Shown in pieces: positions 61,316 through 64,000 of a DNA stretch of 64,000 nt. Position 1 is the stretch's first letter; each line of letters starts with the position of its first letter. The notes under the pieces are model-generated. The model was not told the origin of the DNA, did not search any database, and saw only the letters and a list, made by a program, of their open reading frames with translations. The translations under genes and the position numbers were made by a program. Source of the DNA: Sphingomonas aerophila (lineage in GTDB: Bacteria > Pseudomonadota > Alphaproteobacteria > Sphingomonadales > Sphingomonadaceae); the NCBI RefSeq assembly GCF_014199305.1, contig NZ_JACIJK010000001.1, positions 434,001 to 498,000 on the forward strand, written 5' to 3'.

Positions 61316-61900
61316 ATGACCGATGATGAAGTGCTGGCTGAATTCCGTGCGGCCGATGCACTGCTGGAAGGGCATTTCATCCTGTCATCGGGGTTGCGGT
61401 CGTCGCGGTACCTGCAATGCGCCCGGGTGCTGATGGACCCGGCACGCGGTGCCCGGCTGGCACAAGCGCTCGCCGCGCGATTGCCGGACGAGGTGCGGGG
61501 CGCGATCACGGCAGTGGTGTCGCCGGCCATGGGCGGGGTGATCGCCGGGCATGAAATGGCGCGCGCGCTGGAAGTCGAGGCCATGTTCCTGGAGCGGCCG
61601 GAAGGTACCTTCGAGCTGCGCCGCGGGTTTCGCCTGGCGCCCGGGCAGAAAGTGCTAATGATGGAGGATGTGGTCACCACCGGCCTGTCATCGCGTGAAG
61701 CCATCGCCGCGATCGCGCGCGCCGGGGGTGAGACGGTGGCCGCGGCGGCGCTGGTAGACCGGTCGGACGGCCAAGCGGACCTGGGCGTGCCATTCTTCCC
61801 GCTGGTTCGCTTGTCGGTACCCGCCTACGCCCCCGACGCGCTGCCGCCCGAGTTGCAGGCGATCCCGGCGGTCAAGCCGGGGAGCCGCGCCGCAGCATGA
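61316..61900 (+). CDS. pyrE: Orotate phosphoribosyltransferase
   Basis: Makes orotidine monophosphate from orotate and PRPP in pyrimidine synthesis. 194 residues from the ATG at 61316; the frame is open far upstream only because it is antisense to ctaC. PRPP-binding loop [20 protein letters not shown] and [20 protein letters not shown] are diagnostic. It leads pyrE-pdxJ-acpS-lepB with 4-base overlaps, divergent from ctaC. Confidence 0.95.
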   Translation: MTDDEVLAEFRAADALLEGHFILSSGLRSSRYLQCARVLMDPARGARLAQALAARLPDEVRGAITAVVSPAMGGVIAGHEMARALEVEAMFLERPEGTFELRRGFRLAPGQKVLMMEDVVTTGLSSREAIAAIARAGGETVAAAALVDRSDGQADLGVPFFPLVRLSVPAYAPDALPPELQAIPAVKPGSRAAA

Positions 61901-62664
61901 GCCGATCGCTGCGCCTGGGGGTCAACATCGACCATGTCGCCACCGTTCGCAACGCGCGCGGCGGCGCCTATCCGGACCCGGTACGAGCCGCGCTGCTGGC
62001 GGTCGAGGCGGGCGCTGACGGCATCACCGCCCATCTGCGTGAGGATCGGCGGCACATCACCGATCACGACATTGCGCGGCTGAGCAAACAGCTCACCGTA
62101 CCGCTCAACCTGGAGATGGCGGCAACGGAGGAGATGCTGAGCATCGCGTTGCGTCATCGTCCGCACGCGGCCTGCATCGTCCCCGAGAAGCGCGAGGAAC
62201 GTACAACCGAGGGCGGGATCGATGCCGCCGGGCAGCGCGAGCGGCTGGCGCCCATGATGGCGGCATTGGCGCAAGCGGGGGTGCGTGTGTCCTTGTTCAT
62301 CGAGCCCGACCCGCGCCAGATCGAGGCAGCGGTGCACCTCCGCGCGCCGGTCGTGGAACTTCATACCGGTCGTTATGCGGAGCTTGGCGGCATCCAGGAT
62401 GCCGAACTCGCAGCTGACGAATTGCGCCGCCTCGCCGACGCAGCCGCGCTGGCCGCTAAGAACGGGATAGAGGTTCATGCCGGCCACGGCCTGACCTATG
62501 ACAATGTCGGCCCCATCGCCGCGATCCCGCAGGTGCGCGAGCTGAACATCGGCCATTTCCTGATCGGCGAAGCGTTGTTCGTCGGGCTTGCGGACAGCGT
62601 ACGGCAGATGCGTGGGGCGATGGACGACGCGCGTGGGCCCGAGGCGGAAGGCGCGATCGGGTGA
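61897..62664 (+). CDS. pdxJ: Pyridoxine 5'-phosphate synthase
   Basis: Final step of the deoxyxylulose-dependent vitamin B6 pathway. 255 residues with [54 protein letters not shown] and [19 protein letters not shown], all hallmarks of PdxJ. Starts as ATGA on the pyrE stop. Confidence 0.98.
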   Translation: MSRSLRLGVNIDHVATVRNARGGAYPDPVRAALLAVEAGADGITAHLREDRRHITDHDIARLSKQLTVPLNLEMAATEEMLSIALRHRPHAACIVPEKREERTTEGGIDAAGQRERLAPMMAALAQAGVRVSLFIEPDPRQIEAAVHLRAPVVELHTGRYAELGGIQDAELAADELRRLADAAALAAKNGIEVHAGHGLTYDNVGPIAAIPQVRELNIGHFLIGEALFVGLADSVRQMRGAMDDARGPEAEGAIG

Positions 62665-63068
62665 TCATCGGGCTCGGTTCAGACTTGTGCTCGATTGAGC
62701 GGATCCAGTCGTCGCTCGACCGGTTCGGCGAGCGTTTCGAGCAGCGCTGCTTCACCGATGCCGAGCTGGCGCGGGCGAACAAGCGTCCGTTCACCAGGGC
62801 GGCCACGCTGGCCAAGCGCTTTGCCGCGAAGGAAGCCTTTTCCAAGGCGGTCGGCACCGGGTTCAAGCAGGGCGTGTTCTTGCGCGACATCGGCGTCGTG
62901 AACCTGCCCTCGGGCGCCCCGACACTGCGGCTGACCGGCGGCGCAAAGGCAAGGCTTGACGCATTGGTACCACATGCCCACGCCGCAATCGTTCACCTTA
63001 CCATGACCGACGATCATCCCTGGGCCCAGGCCCTGGTGCTGATCGAGGCCCGACCGGAACACCCTTGA
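62661..63068 (+). CDS. acpS: Holo-[acyl-carrier-protein] synthase
   Basis: Transfers phosphopantetheine to acyl carrier protein. GTG start overlapping the pdxJ stop; 135 residues. [15 protein letters not shown] carries the magnesium-binding Asp and [18 protein letters not shown] is the family motif. The pdxJ-acpS-lepB order is common in alphaproteobacteria. Confidence 0.97.
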   Translation: MIIGLGSDLCSIERIQSSLDRFGERFEQRCFTDAELARANKRPFTRAATLAKRFAAKEAFSKAVGTGFKQGVFLRDIGVVNLPSGAPTLRLTGGAKARLDALVPHAHAAIVHLTMTDDHPWAQALVLIEARPEHP

Positions 63069-64000
63069 ATGAAGGACGCCCTGTTGAACCGCGACGAAAC
63101 GCCGGCGCCATTGCCGGATAAGGCGGAAGCCGACCGGGGCGGGGGCGCCGGAACGACGGAGCGCGGCCGCGGCGCGCGCTGGTGGGCCGAAATCGTTGGC
63201 GTGTTCTGGCTGTTGCTGATCGTGCTCGGCTTTCACAGCTTCATCGCCAAGCCCTTCTATATACCGTCCGAATCGATGCTGCCCGGCTTGCGCGTCGGGG
63301 ACCGGCTGGTGGTGACCAAGTTCGCTTATGGCTGGAGCTTCGTGTCGCCGACGATCCCCAATCCGGCTGCGATCGTTCGTAGCCTCGTGTTGCGCCAGCC
63401 CGCGGATAGCTGGTCGGTTTCGCTGCCGGCGTGGCATGGACGGCTGCTGGGGCGCCTTCCGGTTCGGGGCGACGTGGTGATCGTGACCCCGCCTGGCACC
63501 AACAGCGATTATATCAAGCGCGTGATCGGCCTGCCGGGCGACCGGCTGGAGGTGCGTGGCGGCACAGTGTTGTTGAACAACAAGCCGGTTATGCGCGGTC
63601 CGATCCATTATCTCGACATCCCCGTCGACGTGAACAGCCCGTGTAACCCGATCGACTATCCAGATGCGCAGCTTCGTCGGCCCGACGGTACGTTGGTCTG
63701 CCACCTGCCACTGGTGACCGAGACGCTGCCCAACGGCCGCCGCTATGACACGGTGGAACTGGGGCCAAGCCCGGGCGACGATTATGGCCCGATCACCATC
63801 CCGACCAATTATGTGTTCCTGATGGGCGACAATCGCGACCGCTCTGCCGACAGCCGGTTCTCGAGCGCGGAACTGGGTCTGGGCGGTCCGGTGCCATATG
63901 AGAATATCGGCGGCCGGGCCGAGTTCGTGACATTTTCGCTCGACGGGCGGGCGACGCTCAACCCGCTGACCTGGCCGGGGTCGCTCCGCGCCGGGCGTGC
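63069..64000 (+). CDS. lepB: Signal peptidase I (3' end outside the window)
   Basis: Membrane-bound serine/lysine peptidase that removes signal peptides. The ATG at 63069 lies directly after the acpS stop. About 310 codons are present and the frame runs off the end. A polar N-terminus, one membrane segment (about 40-60), the catalytic Ser at about 69 in IPSESMLPG, the catalytic Lys at about 150 in DYIKRVIGLPGD, and MGDNRDRSADSR near residue 255 are all intact. Confidence 0.96.
   Translation, partial: MKDALLNRDETPAPLPDKAEADRGGGAGTTERGRGARWWAEIVGVFWLLLIVLGFHSFIAKPFYIPSESMLPGLRVGDRLVVTKFAYGWSFVSPTIPNPAAIVRSLVLRQPADSWSVSLPAWHGRLLGRLPVRGDVVIVTPPGTNSDYIKRVIGLPGDRLEVRGGTVLLNNKPVMRGPIHYLDIPVDVNSPCNPIDYPDAQLRRPDGTLVCHLPLVTETLPNGRRYDTVELGPSPGDDYGPITIPTNYVFLMGDNRDRSADSRFSSAELGLGGPVPYENIGGRAEFVTFSLDGRATLNPLTWPGSLRAGR

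Noticed and set aside
60791-61900. A long N-terminal extension of PyrE
   Set aside because: It would lie opposite ctaC. PyrE homology begins at the ATG at 61316 and gives the normal length.
1-64000. tRNA, rRNA, CRISPR arrays, prophage or integrated elements
   Set aside because: None was recognised; base composition and gene content look uniform apart from the gene-poor gaps listed.

Overview
This 64 kb, high-GC window looks chromosomal and comes from an alphaproteobacterium, most likely a sphingomonad (Sphingomonadales, Sphingomonas-like). The evidence is the Caulobacter-type flagellar regulators (flaF, flbT, fliX, an flbD-like gene), a MucR/Ros regulator, a DUF6468-motE pair behind fliM, and the flanking ctaC-ctaD and pyrE-pdxJ-acpS-lepB genes. 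About 55 kb is one flagellum, motor and chemotaxis locus. No rRNA, tRNA, CRISPR array or intact mobile element was seen.

Layout: 188-2038 is a chemoreceptor gene. 3086-5956 (minus) is flgC-fliE-fliQ-fliR-flhB. 6075-7491 (plus) is a short fliN with fliO and fliP. 7598-17023 (minus) is one tight run in which motA leads a complete chemotaxis set (STAS, cheY, cheA, cheW, cheR, cheB, cheY, cheD, small gene) and motB, a FliL-like protein and a PilZ protein close it. Then come flaF, a FixJ-like regulator, an unknown gene and an alternative sigma factor. 20615-23778 (minus) is flbT-fliI-fliJ-transglycosylase and 23971-28336 (plus) is flgE-flgK-flgL. A TPR protein with a small membrane protein diverges from a second FliL-like exported protein. 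31707-34193 (minus) is fliL-fliM-DUF6468-motE, 34344-37138 (plus) is flgF-flgG-flgA-flgH, followed by flagellin. 39830-41675 (minus) is flgI-flgJ-flgN, diverging from fliX. 42267-45462 (minus) is a large repeat protein plus flgB, diverging from fliG-fliH. 47474-52916 (plus) is fliF-fliN-flbD-like-flhA and 52990-55152 (plus) is fliK-flgD. The rest is a DUF4893 lipoprotein, a MucR-like regulator, a thioesterase, cytochrome oxidase subunits I and II, and pyrE-pdxJ-acpS-lepB (lepB runs off the end).

Together these encode almost all of a basal body, hook, export gate, switch, stator and chemotaxis relay. fliD, fliS, flgM, flhF and flhG were not seen here. Regulation looks Caulobacter-like but altered. 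Most flagellar units start from a TATAAT-like box (consensus YCTATAAN), often shared by two divergent units. Palindromes of the form GGCA-N5-TGCC lie upstream of several of them. The FlbD-like protein that could bind these sites has a changed GAFTGA loop and a degenerate Walker B, and no -24/-12 promoter was found, so it may act without sigma-54. The flagellin gene has an exact TTAA-N7-TTAA (CtrA-type) element and a strong leader hairpin that FlbT might recognise.

The points most worth a second look are the altered FlbD-like regulator with its palindromes and shared promoters, the split of motA from motB around the chemotaxis genes, a paralogous pair of exported FliL-like proteins, a 922-residue repeat protein beside flgB, and a flagellar-locus sigma factor with a long C-terminal tail.
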